This document shows positions 6,759-14,509 of a stretch of DNA of 16,454 nt, piece by piece (positions within the stretch are counted from its first letter, which is position 1; every line of letters begins with the position of its first letter). The stretch comes from Halorhodospira sp. Its GTDB lineage: Bacteria; Pseudomonadota; Gammaproteobacteria; Nitrococcales; Halorhodospiraceae. The notes under the pieces were generated by a model. The model was not told the origin of the DNA. It saw nothing but the letters and a program-made list of their open reading frames with translations, and ran no database searches. The translations under genes and the position numbers were made by a program. The stretch lies in contig SKYL01000251.1 of assembly GCA_007127935.1 (NCBI GenBank), positions 1-16,454 on the forward strand, given 5' to 3'.

Positions 6759-8697
6759 GCGGGGTGCATGGACCGCACGTGCGGAGCAGGCGCTCGCCGC
6801 CACGGGGGCGGTGGGTGCGAGTGTCGCCGGCTTCGTGGAGCGGCCCGGGCAGCGTCGGTTGGCCGGTGAGGTGGCGCGGACCTTGGGCGAGGGCGGCGTG
6901 CTGGTGGCCGAGGCGGGCACCGGCACCGGCAAGACCTTCGCCTACGCCGTGCCCGCGTTGCTCTTTCCCGGGCGGGTGGTGATCTCCACCGGTACCCGCA
7001 CCCTACAGGATCAGTTATTCCACCGCGATCTTCCGCGTTGCCGGGACGCGTTGGGGGTTCCCTCCACCATCGCGCTGCTCAAGGGGCGCTCCAACTATCT
7101 CTGCAGGTTCCGCCTCTACCGTGCCGTGGACGAAGGGCTCTTCCCCGATCCGGATACGGCCGATGCGTTGCAGGAGGCGGCGGCCTGGGCGGCGACCACC
7201 CGCAGCGGAGACCTGGCCGAGGCGCCAGGGACGGTGGCGCGGGTGGCCGGGCGGATCACTACCTCCCCCGACGGCTGCCTTGGGCAGCTTTGTCCATCCT
7301 TTGACGGCTGTTTCTTTTTTGAGGCGCGGCGGCGTGCCTACGCGGCGGATGTGGTGGTGGTGAACCACCACCTGCTGCTCTCCGACTGGGCGGTGAAAGA
7401 CTCCGGTTACGGCGCCGTACTGCCTCCGGCGGACGCCTTCATCCTCGATGAGGCCCATCAGTTGCCGGAGGCGGCGCGGGCCTTCTTCGGCCGCAGCGTT
7501 TCGGCCCGGGCACTGCGGGACGTGGCCCGCGATACCCGGAGCGCCGACCGCCGGGAGGCGGGGGACGTTCCCGATCTCCCGCCGGCGCTGGGCGCCTTGG
7601 AGGAAGCCGTCGATGCGCTGCGGCGGACGCTGGGCGGTACCAAGGGGAGTGCCGAGCGCCGGGCGGCGTGGACCGCCGCGGGAGGCGCCGCCGAGGTGGC
7701 GCTGCGGGCATCGGCGGATGCATTGGCGTGGGTGGAAGCGGTGTTGGAGCCGATGGCGGTACGCGGTGCCGAGTTGGAAGGGTGCCACCGGCGGGTGACG
7801 GCCCTGGTGCGCGATCTGGACGCCTTTGCCGAGCCGCCCGCCGCCGATACCTTGCATTGGTTCGAGACCCGTGGCGCCGGTTTCACGTTGTACGCCACGC
7901 CGTTGGAGGTGGGAGAGGGACTGAGTCGCCGTATGTCGCGGGAAGCCCCGGCGTGGGTGCTGACTTCCGCAACCCTCACCGTGGACGGTTCCTTCGCGCC
8001 GTTCCTCCAGCGGTTCGGTTTGGAGGCGCCACGGACGCTGGCCATCGAGAGCCCCTTCGATTACCCGGAACAGGCGTTGCTCTATGTGCCGCAAGGCATG
8101 CCCCCGCCCAATACCCCTGGTTACGATGCGGCAGTGTTGGAGGCCGCGGTGCCGGTGTTGGAGGCCGCGCCCGGTGGCGCCTTCTTTTTGTTCACCAGCC
8201 ACCGGGCGTTGAAGGCGGCGGCGGAGGCGTTGGCACGGCGGTTGGATCGCCCGTTGCTGGTGCAAGGGCAGGCCGGCCAGAAACAGTTGCTCGATCGCTT
8301 CGTCGAGGCCGGTGACGCCGTGTTGCTGGGGGCCGCCAGCTTTTGGGAGGGCGTCGATGTCCGGGGGGCGGCGCTTTCCACCGTGATCATCGACCGCCTG
8401 CCCTTCGCCTCGCCGGGCGATCCGGTGACAGCGGCCCGTATGGAGGCGGCGGAACGGGCCGGCCGTTCATCCTTTGCCGACGTCTCGTTGCCTGAGGCGG
8501 TGCTGGCCCTCAAGCAGGGGGCGGGTCGATTGATCCGCGACGAGTGGGACCGGGGGGTCCTGATGATCGCCGACCCCCGCCTGTTGAGCCGGGGGTACGG
8601 TCAGGCGTTCCGGCGCAGTCTGCCGCCGATGCCGTTGATCCGGACCATTGAAGAAGTGGCCGGATTTTGGCGCGACGGCCCTTCCTTTTGTGAGTAA
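6730..8697 (+). CDS. yoaA: YoaA/DinG-type Fe-S superfamily 2 DNA helicase
   Basis: ATP-dependent 5'-3' DNA helicase of the XPD-like family, 655 residues from GTG 6730, close to E. coli YoaA (636) and shorter than DinG (716). The Walker A motif is EAGTGTGKT (Lys68), the Walker B box is DEAH at 240-243, and motif VI includes GAGRLIRD with Arg600. Four cysteines for a 4Fe-4S cluster are present: Cys125 in SNYLC, then Cys183, Cys188 and Cys194. Their last two spacings (5 and 6) equal those in E. coli DinG. The frame stays open upstream to 6319, but that stretch is the shadow of the lipoprotein gene, and GTG 6730 puts the N-terminus where the family starts. The 29-base overlap with the lipoprotein suggests coupling. 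YoaA in E. coli works with the HolC clamp-loader subunit in repair of stalled forks (family knowledge). Confidence 0.9.
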   Translation: MSTTSADPAERGAWTARAEQALAATGAVGASVAGFVERPGQRRLAGEVARTLGEGGVLVAEAGTGTGKTFAYAVPALLFPGRVVISTGTRTLQDQLFHRDLPRCRDALGVPSTIALLKGRSNYLCRFRLYRAVDEGLFPDPDTADALQEAAAWAATTRSGDLAEAPGTVARVAGRITTSPDGCLGQLCPSFDGCFFFEARRRAYAADVVVVNHHLLLSDWAVKDSGYGAVLPPADAFILDEAHQLPEAARAFFGRSVSARALRDVARDTRSADRREAGDVPDLPPALGALEEAVDALRRTLGGTKGSAERRAAWTAAGGAAEVALRASADALAWVEAVLEPMAVRGAELEGCHRRVTALVRDLDAFAEPPAADTLHWFETRGAGFTLYATPLEVGEGLSRRMSREAPAWVLTSATLTVDGSFAPFLQRFGLEAPRTLAIESPFDYPEQALLYVPQGMPPPNTPGYDAAVLEAAVPVLEAAPGGAFFLFTSHRALKAAAEALARRLDRPLLVQGQAGQKQLLDRFVEAGDAVLLGAASFWEGVDVRGAALSTVIIDRLPFASPGDPVTAARMEAAERAGRSSFADVSLPEAVLALKQGAGRLIRDEWDRGVLMIADPRLLSRGYGQAFRRSLPPMPLIRTIEEVAGFWRDGPSFCE

Positions 8698-8703
8698 AGC
8701 CGG

Positions 8704-8709
8704 TACAAT
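8704..8709 (+). promoter_or_regulatory. Candidate -10 element of the rpsP operon promoter
   Basis: TACAAT, a five-of-six match to the sigma-70 -10 hexamer, lies just after the helicase stop and 75 bases before rpsP. The -35 region at normal spacing (around 8681-8687, CTTCCT) is poor, so an activator or a weak promoter would be needed. The position is where an operon promoter is expected. Confidence 0.4.
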
Positions 8710-8733
8710 GCGCCGTTTACTAAACTTTGTGGC

Positions 8734-8748
8734 GGCGCCGACGGCGCC
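8734..8748 (+). repeat. GC-rich hairpin in the rpsP leader
   Basis: GGCGCC at 8734-8739 and again at 8743-8748, separated by GAC, can pair as a six-base stem. It lies between the candidate -10 and the rpsP ribosome-binding site (AGGG, 8775-8778). No T-run follows, so it is not a standard terminator; a leader structure is possible. Confidence 0.35.
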
Positions 8749-8783
8749 ACGATTCGCCAACATAGGTCAACGATAGGGCAAGC

Positions 8784-9059
8784 ATGGTTACCATTCGACT
8801 GGCGCGGGCTGGCGCCAAGAAACGGCCGTTCTATCACATCGTCGTTGCGGATAGCAGAAACGCCCGCGACGGACGGTTTATTGAGCGCTTGGGCTTTTTT
8901 AATCCCATCGCCTCGGGTCAGGAAGTGCCGTTGAAGCTCGACGTGGAGCGTTCCCGGCGCTGGATCGAGCAAGGTGCCCAGCCGACGGAGCGAGCGGCGC
9001 AGTTGATCCGCCAGGCGGAGCGGGTCCAGCCGGCGGACCAGGCGGCGCAACAGCAGTAA
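8784..9059 (+). CDS. rpsP: Small-subunit ribosomal protein S16
   Basis: A 91-residue S16 (bS16), a 30S protein needed for correct 16S rRNA folding. The N-terminus MVTIRLARAGAKKRPFYHIV, then ADSRNARDGRFIERLGFFNP, is the unmistakable S16 core, followed by the usual helical part (RSRRWIEQGAQPTERAAQLI) and a Gln/Ala-rich tail. AGGG at 8775-8778 serves as the ribosome-binding site. It is the first gene of the conserved rpsP-rimM-trmD-rplS operon. Upstream is the helicase gene, whereas E. coli has ffh there. Confidence 0.98.
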   Translation: MVTIRLARAGAKKRPFYHIVVADSRNARDGRFIERLGFFNPIASGQEVPLKLDVERSRRWIEQGAQPTERAAQLIRQAERVQPADQAAQQQ

Positions 9060-9086
9060 TCCCGGCCGATCGGGTGACTCCCCGCC

Positions 9087-9608
9087 ATGGCCGATCCGAT
9101 GACTGCTGAAGATGCGCTGGTGGTGGTCGGGCAGGTGACGGGATTGTACGGGGTGTTGGGGTGGGTGCGGATCTATTCGCACACTCAACCCCGGGAGAAT
9201 GTGCTGCACTATGGCCGCTGGCATCTGGGAGGTCCCGGACGGTGGCGGCCGGTAAAGGTCGAGGCGGCCCGCACCCAAGGCAAGGGGCTGGTGGCGAAGT
9301 TCGCGGGAGTGGATGATCGCGACGCCGCCCGGGCGTGGATCGGCCGGGAGATCGCCGTTCCGCGCGACGAACTGCCCCCCTTGGAAGAAGGCGAGTATTA
9401 CTGGTCGGACTTGCTCGGATTGCAGGTGCTGACGGTGGACGGCCAAGTGCTGGGACAGGTGGCGCGGTTGATGGAGACGGGCGCCAACGATGTGCTGGTG
9501 GTGCAAGGCGACCGTGAGCGGTTGATCCCGTTTCTTCCGGACCGGGTGGTCCGTAGGGTCGACCTGGAGGCCGGGGTGGTGGAGGTGGATTGGGACCCCG
9601 ATTTCTAG
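9087..9608 (+). CDS. rimM: Ribosome maturation factor RimM
   Basis: 30S assembly factor that binds S19 and helps mature the 16S rRNA 3' domain. It has 173 residues. The N-terminal RimM barrel starts VVVGQVTGLYGVLGWVRIYS, with AKFAGVDDRDAARAWIGREI in the middle. The C-terminal PRC-barrel contains GEYYWSDLLGLQVLTVDG, then LMETGANDVLVVQG and LIPFLPDRVV, all standard. The ATG at 9087 is used; ATG 9099, four codons later, is equally possible because neither has a strong Shine-Dalgarno sequence. It lies 27 bases after rpsP. Confidence 0.96.
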   Translation: MADPMTAEDALVVVGQVTGLYGVLGWVRIYSHTQPRENVLHYGRWHLGGPGRWRPVKVEAARTQGKGLVAKFAGVDDRDAARAWIGREIAVPRDELPPLEEGEYYWSDLLGLQVLTVDGQVLGQVARLMETGANDVLVVQGDRERLIPFLPDRVVRRVDLEAGVVEVDWDPDF

Positions 9609-9627
9609 AGGTCCTATGTCGCGCTCC

Positions 9628-9632
9628 GGAGG
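9628..9632 (+). promoter_or_regulatory. Shine-Dalgarno GGAGG that fixes the TTG start of trmD
   Basis: GGAGG lies six bases before TTG 9639. Between the in-frame stop at 9606 and this TTG there is no ATG or GTG in frame, so the TTG is the only start that gives the standard RFDVVTVFPEM N-terminus. Confidence 0.75.
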
Positions 9633-9638
9633 CCGCAA

Positions 9639-10429
<791 letters not shown>

Positions 10430-10433
<4 letters not shown>

Positions 10434-10786
10434 ACGTCATCGACGAGATCGAGCGCGAGCAGATCGAGGCGTGCAAGCACCAGGTGCCGGAGTTCGGCCC
10501 CGGTGACACCGTGCTGGTCCAGGTCTGGGTGCGTGAGGGCGGCCGCGAGCGGGTGCAGCCGTTTGAAGGGGTGGTCATCGGTAAGCGCAACCGCGGACTG
10601 AACTCCTCGTTTACGGTACGCAAGGTCTCCCACGGCGAGGGGGTGGAGCGGGTCTTCCAGACTTACAGCCCCCAGATCGAGAGCATCAAGGTGAAGCGCC
10701 GCGGCGATGTCCGGCGGGCCAAGCTCTACTACCTGCGGGAGCGCAGCGGCAAGGCGGCGCGCATCAAGGAGAAGCTGGGCGGCTGA
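10430..10786 (+). CDS. rplS: Large-subunit ribosomal protein L19
   Basis: A 118-residue L19 (bL19), which sits at the 30S-50S interface. The pattern PEFGPGDTVLVQVWVREGG, then RVQPFEGVVIGKRNRG, then SFTVRKVSHGEGVERVFQTY and a basic C-terminus (AKLYYLRERSGKAARIKEKL) is typical. The ATG overlaps the trmD stop, and an AGGGGA sits about seven bases upstream. It is the last gene of the operon. Confidence 0.98.
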
Positions 10787-10803
10787 GACCGCCCCCCGGC
10801 TTT

Positions 10804-10828
10804 CACGCTGCTCTTTTCCAGTAGCGTG
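10804..10828. terminator. Hairpin between convergent rplS and the unknown 121-residue gene
   Basis: CACGCTGCT (10804-10812) pairs with AGTAGCGTG (10820-10828) over nine positions, one a G-T wobble, with a seven-base loop. It lies 18 bases after rplS and 10 bases before the 3' end of the opposing gene, the right place for a shared terminator. Neither strand shows a T-run after the stem, so it would be a weak or factor-aided terminator. Confidence 0.45.
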
Positions 10829-10837
10829 TATAGAGCC

Positions 10838-11203
10838 CTAGTTCATTGCGTCGATGGCCCGGCTGATCCGGGATGATGCGGGTTCTTGGGCGGTATCCCG
10901 GATTGAGTCCATGGCTTGGTTCGGGTTGCGCTCCATCTTCATGCGCGTCTCCCGGGCCAACTCCCGCGCCTCCGAGGTGCTGCGCGGGGCCTCCACCGGC
11001 CGTACGGTACTTTCGGATTGGACCGAGACCCGCTCTCCGGTCGGGGGTGAGGCGCGGTCGCGTTCCTGTTCCAGTCGTCGGGCGGTACCGCCTTCGGCGG
11101 TCCGCTCCGCCCGCTCTTCCCGCTCACGGGCCTCGTTGATCCTTTCTCTCTGGGCCGTCCGCCCTGCCTCGTGGCTCGCGGCCACCGGTTCCATCTCGGC
11201 CAT
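10838..11203 (-). CDS. Unknown charged 121-residue protein
   Basis: I do not recognise this protein. From ATG 11203 it has 121 residues, no signal peptide and no membrane segment. The first 45 residues are rich in Arg and Glu (INEAREREERAERTAEGG) and look helical or coiled-coil. The middle is a Ser/Thr/Pro/Val-rich, probably disordered stretch (about residues 50-75). The C-terminal 45 residues (SEARELARETRMKMERNPNQ, then AMDSIRDTA) look like one or two amphipathic helices. ATG 11203 is preferred because GGGAG lies eight bases upstream; GTG 11212 would add three residues. It is 80 bases downstream of the GGDEF-EAL gene on the same strand. Many small helical flagellum-linked proteins have an 'NP..A' C-terminal helix, but a link is only a guess. 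Confidence 0.6.
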   Translation of the reverse strand: MAEMEPVAASHEAGRTAQRERINEAREREERAERTAEGGTARRLEQERDRASPPTGERVSVQSESTVRPVEAPRSTSEARELARETRMKMERNPNQAMDSIRDTAQEPASSRISRAIDAMN

Positions 11204-11230
11204 ATCCCACACTCCCGGCGCGGGGCCTTC

Positions 11231-11261
11231 ACTGGGGTCGATTGCGTTAGCTTACCCCAGT
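11231..11261. repeat. Eight-base inverted repeat between the GGDEF-EAL gene and the unknown gene
   Basis: ACTGGGGT (11231-11238) and ACCCCAGT (11254-11261) are exact reverse complements around a 15-base loop. On the minus strand it lies just after the GGDEF-EAL stop and about 28 bases before the start of the 121-residue gene. It could be an attenuator-like stem, a mRNA-stabilising hairpin or an operator. No T-run follows it. Confidence 0.45.
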
Positions 11262-11282
11262 TACGGGGCGGGAGAAAAAGGG

Positions 11283-13790
11283 TCAGGAAGCGTGGTTACC
11301 CCAAGGCCACGGACGTGGGCGGTCCAGGTGGTACCCCTGGCCGTAATCGACGCTGAGACTGCGCAGCCGCTCCAGTACCTGCTCGTTCTCGACGAACTCC
11401 GCCACGGTGCGGATCTGCATGACCTGTCCCACCCGTTGGATGGCCTGGACCATCGCGTGGTGGACCTCGTCGGAATCGATGTCGCGGACGAAGCTGCCGT
11501 CAATCTTCAGATAGTCCACCGGCAACTCCCGCAGGTAGCCGAAGGACGACATGCCGGTCCCGAAGTCGTCCAATGCGGTCCGGCAGCCCAGATCTCTGGC
11601 CTTGATCAGCAACTCGCGGGTCTGCTCCAGGTCGGAGACGGCGCTGGTCTCGGTCACTTCCAGGCAAATGCAGGAGGGTGGGATGCCGTGTTTTTTGAAA
11701 CCGTCCCGGACAAAGTGCAGAAAGTCCGGATCATTCAGGGAGTTGCCGGAGATGTTAATGCTGGTTACCGAATCCCGCTGGATGGGTTCTGCCCGGAGCA
11801 TCCGGGCGACGCCCTGAAAGACGGCGTCCACCACCCAGCGGTCCACCGCCGGCATGATGTTGTAGCGCTCTCCGGCGGGAATAAAAAGCCCCGGAGAGAC
11901 GTAGTTTCCTTCCTCGTCACGTAGCCGCAGGAGAATCTCCCCGTGGGCGCCGCCGCCGGCTCCGTTCAGGGAGTGGATCGGCTGGTAGTGGAGTTCAAAC
12001 CGGTCCTCCTCCAAGGCTTGCGGCAATACACTGGCCCACTCCAACTCGGCGTGGCGCCGCTCGAAGGTGCTGCTGGAGGCGTCGTAGACCTGGATGCGGT
12101 TGCGGCCCCGGTCCTTGGCCTCGTAGCATGCGTGATCCGCGGCCTGGAGCAGTGAGGAGATGTCGTCGGCCCCCGGCGTGATCGGGGCGACACCGATGCT
12201 GGCGCCGACGGAAAAGGTGCGTCCGTTCCACTGGAAACGGAAGGCGCGAATGCGCTTGATCAGCGCCTCCGCCACGCCCATGGCGCGGTCGACGGCGTGA
12301 TCGCGGATCAATAGACCGAATTCATCCCCGCCGAGGCGGGCGAGTACGTCGTTATCACGAAGATCACGGGAGAGCCAGCCGGCCAGCCGGCGGAGCAGTT
12401 CATCACCCGCCGAGTGGCCGCAGGTGTCGTTGACCAGCTTGAACTGGTCGAGATCGACGTAGAAGAGGGTGTGCCGGGGCCCGTCCGTGCCGGTGGAATC
12501 CTCGTGGAGCAGCGCGGTCAGGCGCCGCTCGAACTCACGCCGGTTGTAGAGTCCGGTGAGCGGGTCGCGGGCCGCCTGCCAAGCCAACTCCGCCTCCCGC
12601 TCCTTGTCCCGGGTAATGTCGCGGATGATCGCGGTATAGCGCCTCCGTCCGCCGAAGCGGAAGTCGCTGACGGCAACGTAGGCCGGGAAGCGGACGCCGC
12701 CTCGGCTGCACACCACGGTCTCCGCGCCGCCCTGGTGGCCCATGGCGCAGAGGTGTTCCATCAACGCGGCCGCATCCTCCCCCCCGTGGTCCTTGGTGCA
12801 GAGCACGGTGGTGACGGGTTGGTGGAGCAGCTCCTTGGAGTGGAAACCGAAAAGATCCGAGGCGGCGCGGTTGATGGTCTCGATGCGGCCCGTCTCATCG
12901 GTGGTGATGATGCCGTCCACCGTGGTGTTGAGCAGCATGCGAGCCCACTCTTCATGCTCGCGGATGATCGCCTCGGCTTGGTGACGCTCCCCGATGTCGG
13001 TGAAGACGGCCAGGTAGTAGGCGGGCCGGTCGTGCTCGTCGAAGGCGGCGTTGATGGTCAGCCACTGGGGGTAGACGTCACCGTCCTTGCGCCGATTCCA
13101 GATTTCCCCCTGCCAATGGTGTTCCTGCTTGAGTGTCTGCCACATGGACTCGTAAAAGCCGAGGTCGTGGTGGCCGGAGGAGAAGAGCGCCGGGGTCTTG
13201 CCGATCACCTCATGGGGTGAGTATCCGGTAATCCGCGTGAACGCCGGATTGATGCGGAGGATCACGTTCTCCGCGTCGGTCAGCATCAGCCCCTCATGCA
13301 TGTGTTCGAAGGCCGTCTCCGCCAGCATCAATTGTTCTTGCTGAAAACGGCGTGCGGTGACGTCCCGGAGGATCGCGATCAGCCGGACCGGTTCGGCGCC
13401 CGCGGGGCGGTGGACGCGGATGAACCACTCTCCCCGGAAGGTGGTGCCGAAGGCGGTGCGGTGACCCAGTTCCCCCGACCACACGCCGCTGTGCGTCAGC
13501 GTGTGGTGGAGGGTCTCGCCATTGGCCTCTTCGCTTTCCAGGAAAGGAGCGCGGGCGCCCACCACGGACTCGGGGGCATGTCCCGTCAACCGCTGATAGG
13601 CGGCGTTGGCGTAGAGCACGGCGGGGCCGCCATCCTGCTCGAAGCCAAAGTCCGTCACTAGGATCGCGTCGCGGCTATGCTCCAGCGCGGCACGGAGCAG
13701 CTCGCCGTCCAGGGGGGCGGCGGCGGCAGCGTCGGGCGTGGAGTGATCGTCGGACATGGAGTGCACAGTACCTTGGCTGGGAGGCGCCAT
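11283..13790 (-). CDS. PAS-PAS-PAS-GGDEF-EAL cyclic-di-GMP protein, probably a phosphodiesterase
   Basis: An 835-residue soluble protein that probably hydrolyses c-di-GMP under PAS control. Three PAS domains run at about 27-148, 153-272 and 279-395, each ending in a D[VI][TG].. junction. The GGDEF domain (about 399-570) has an intact GGDEF at 487-491 and an inhibitory-site RxxD at 478-481, five residues upstream as usual. The EAL domain (about 580-830) has EIL for EAL at 618-620 but keeps the other phosphodiesterase residues: Asn683, Glu711/Glu714, the DDFGTG pair Asp741/Asp742, Lys762 in LKID, Glu798 and Gln818. No membrane segment is seen. The start is uncertain, since ATG 13790 and ATG 13757 both lack a good Shine-Dalgarno. 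Whether the GGDEF half also makes c-di-GMP cannot be told from sequence. Confidence 0.92.
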   Translation of the reverse strand: MAPPSQGTVHSMSDDHSTPDAAAAAPLDGELLRAALEHSRDAILVTDFGFEQDGGPAVLYANAAYQRLTGHAPESVVGARAPFLESEEANGETLHHTLTHSGVWSGELGHRTAFGTTFRGEWFIRVHRPAGAEPVRLIAILRDVTARRFQQEQLMLAETAFEHMHEGLMLTDAENVILRINPAFTRITGYSPHEVIGKTPALFSSGHHDLGFYESMWQTLKQEHHWQGEIWNRRKDGDVYPQWLTINAAFDEHDRPAYYLAVFTDIGERHQAEAIIREHEEWARMLLNTTVDGIITTDETGRIETINRAASDLFGFHSKELLHQPVTTVLCTKDHGGEDAAALMEHLCAMGHQGGAETVVCSRGGVRFPAYVAVSDFRFGGRRRYTAIIRDITRDKEREAELAWQAARDPLTGLYNRREFERRLTALLHEDSTGTDGPRHTLFYVDLDQFKLVNDTCGHSAGDELLRRLAGWLSRDLRDNDVLARLGGDEFGLLIRDHAVDRAMGVAEALIKRIRAFRFQWNGRTFSVGASIGVAPITPGADDISSLLQAADHACYEAKDRGRNRIQVYDASSSTFERRHAELEWASVLPQALEEDRFELHYQPIHSLNGAGGGAHGEILLRLRDEEGNYVSPGLFIPAGERYNIMPAVDRWVVDAVFQGVARMLRAEPIQRDSVTSINISGNSLNDPDFLHFVRDGFKKHGIPPSCICLEVTETSAVSDLEQTRELLIKARDLGCRTALDDFGTGMSSFGYLRELPVDYLKIDGSFVRDIDSDEVHHAMVQAIQRVGQVMQIRTVAEFVENEQVLERLRSLSVDYGQGYHLDRPRPWPWGNHAS

Positions 13791-13791
13791 T

Positions 13792-13817
13792 GTATGCCAA
13801 TTGGTGTCTTTGCATAC
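13792..13817. repeat. Short inverted repeat at the start of the GGDEF-EAL gene
   Basis: GTATGC (13792-13797) and GCATAC (13812-13817) flank the palindrome CCAATTGG (13797-13804), directly upstream of ATG 13790 on the minus strand. This could be an operator or leader stem, or chance. Confidence 0.3.
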
Positions 13818-13820
13818 GGG

Positions 13821-13846
13821 GATTGCTTCGCTGCGCTCGCAATGAC
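13821..13846 (-). repeat. GTCATTGCGAGC-type palindromic element
   Basis: On the minus strand this reads GTCATTGCGAGC, then GCAGCGAAGCAATC. Short palindromes of this wording recur in intergenic DNA of many unrelated bacteria, and their function is unknown. The outer arms ATTGC (13822-13826) and GCAAT (13839-13843) pair. It sits in the gene-free stretch in front of the GGDEF-EAL gene and runs into the tandem array next to it. Confidence 0.6.
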
Positions 13847-13958
13847 GGTGGTTGCGCGCGGCATGACGGTGGTTGCGTGCGCAATGACGGTGGGCGGTGC
13901 TAGACGGTGGTGGGTGCTCGGATTGACGTTGGGTGGTGCTTGACGGTGGCGTGCTCGG
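13843..13958. repeat. Degenerate tandem array with TGACGGTGG cores
   Basis: Six copies of a TGACGGTGG core lie at 13843, 13864, 13885, 13902 (one change), 13924 (one change) and 13941. They are spaced 21, 21, 17, 22 and 17 bases. The first units share the longer form ATGACGGTGGTTGCG followed by YGCG; later units decay to GGTGCT or GTGCTCGG endings. The array begins inside the adjoining palindrome, so it looks like expansion of one end of that element. The rest of the 205-base gene-free stretch (13791-13995) shows nothing I can name. Confidence 0.65.
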
Positions 13959-13995
13959 AAAGGCAGGGGGGGACGTATTCGGCGGCGCTTCTTCC

Positions 13996-14502
13996 CTAAG
14001 CCCTGGTGATCTCCCGCCGGAGGGGTTGGTGCGCCCGGTTGCCGTCGGTGCCGTAGGTCAGAGAGCTATCTTCCTCTCCTCCGTGGGCAAGGATCTCGAG
14101 CAGGCGCCGGCGATAGGAGAGGTTGCGTTGAATCAGCCGGCCGTTGGCTTCGTTCAGCCGCTGCACCGCCGAGAGCTGTTCCTCGAGCCGTTCCCAGGCC
14201 CGGCGAAGCTCCGGTTCAGCCGTGCGCAACAGCACGCGGACGCCGGGGCGGCCTTCGGGCAGGCCGGTCTCACTGTAGACCTCCCGCCATCTTGCCTCCG
14301 CGGCCTCCAGGGCGGCGAGGCGTTCCGATTTGTCTTGCAACAGCGATTCCAGCCGGTCGAGATCCCCTTCACGCAGCATGCGGCCCTCGTCCTCCAGCGC
14401 GACCGCCACCTCCATGGCGGACGCGGTGCACGCTTCCACGCACAACCGAAGGCGTTCACTGAACTCCCGGTCCGTTCCGCTGGGCGAGGTGGGAAGATTC
14501 AA
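13996..14502 (-). CDS. flgN: FlgN-type flagellar export chaperone, TTG start
   Basis: Cytosolic chaperone of the hook-filament junction proteins FlgK and FlgL. It has 168 residues, almost wholly helical, with heptad-like runs at about 35-75 (GRMLREGDLDRLESLLQDKS) and 90-140. The C-terminal NGRLIQRNLSYRRRLLEIL, followed by SLTYGTDG, matches the family's NGxLI and Y..G ending. No ATG or GTG gives the full N-terminal helix, so TTG 14502 is the likely start; the next GTG is at residue 22. There is no strong Shine-Dalgarno. It lies seven bases after flgM, so coupling to flgM translation is plausible. Identity rests on length, helical pattern and the flgM/flgA context. Confidence 0.85.
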   Translation of the reverse strand: MNLPTSPSGTDREFSERLRLCVEACTASAMEVAVALEDEGRMLREGDLDRLESLLQDKSERLAALEAAEARWREVYSETGLPEGRPGVRVLLRTAEPELRRAWERLEEQLSAVQRLNEANGRLIQRNLSYRRRLLEILAHGGEEDSSLTYGTDGNRAHQPLRREITRA

Positions 14503-14509
14503 TGTGGTA

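Noticed and set aside
8688..8693. TTGTGA as a -35 for the rpsP promoter
   Set aside because: Only 10 bases before TACAAT, too short for a sigma-70 promoter.
10854..11924. A 356-codon plus-strand frame over the unknown gene and the EAL domain
   Set aside because: Its second half is antisense to the EAL domain, and the minus-strand genes have better ribosome-binding evidence.
13843..13958. The repeat array as a CRISPR
   Set aside because: Units are short, degenerate, and lack separate unique spacers; no cas genes are present.
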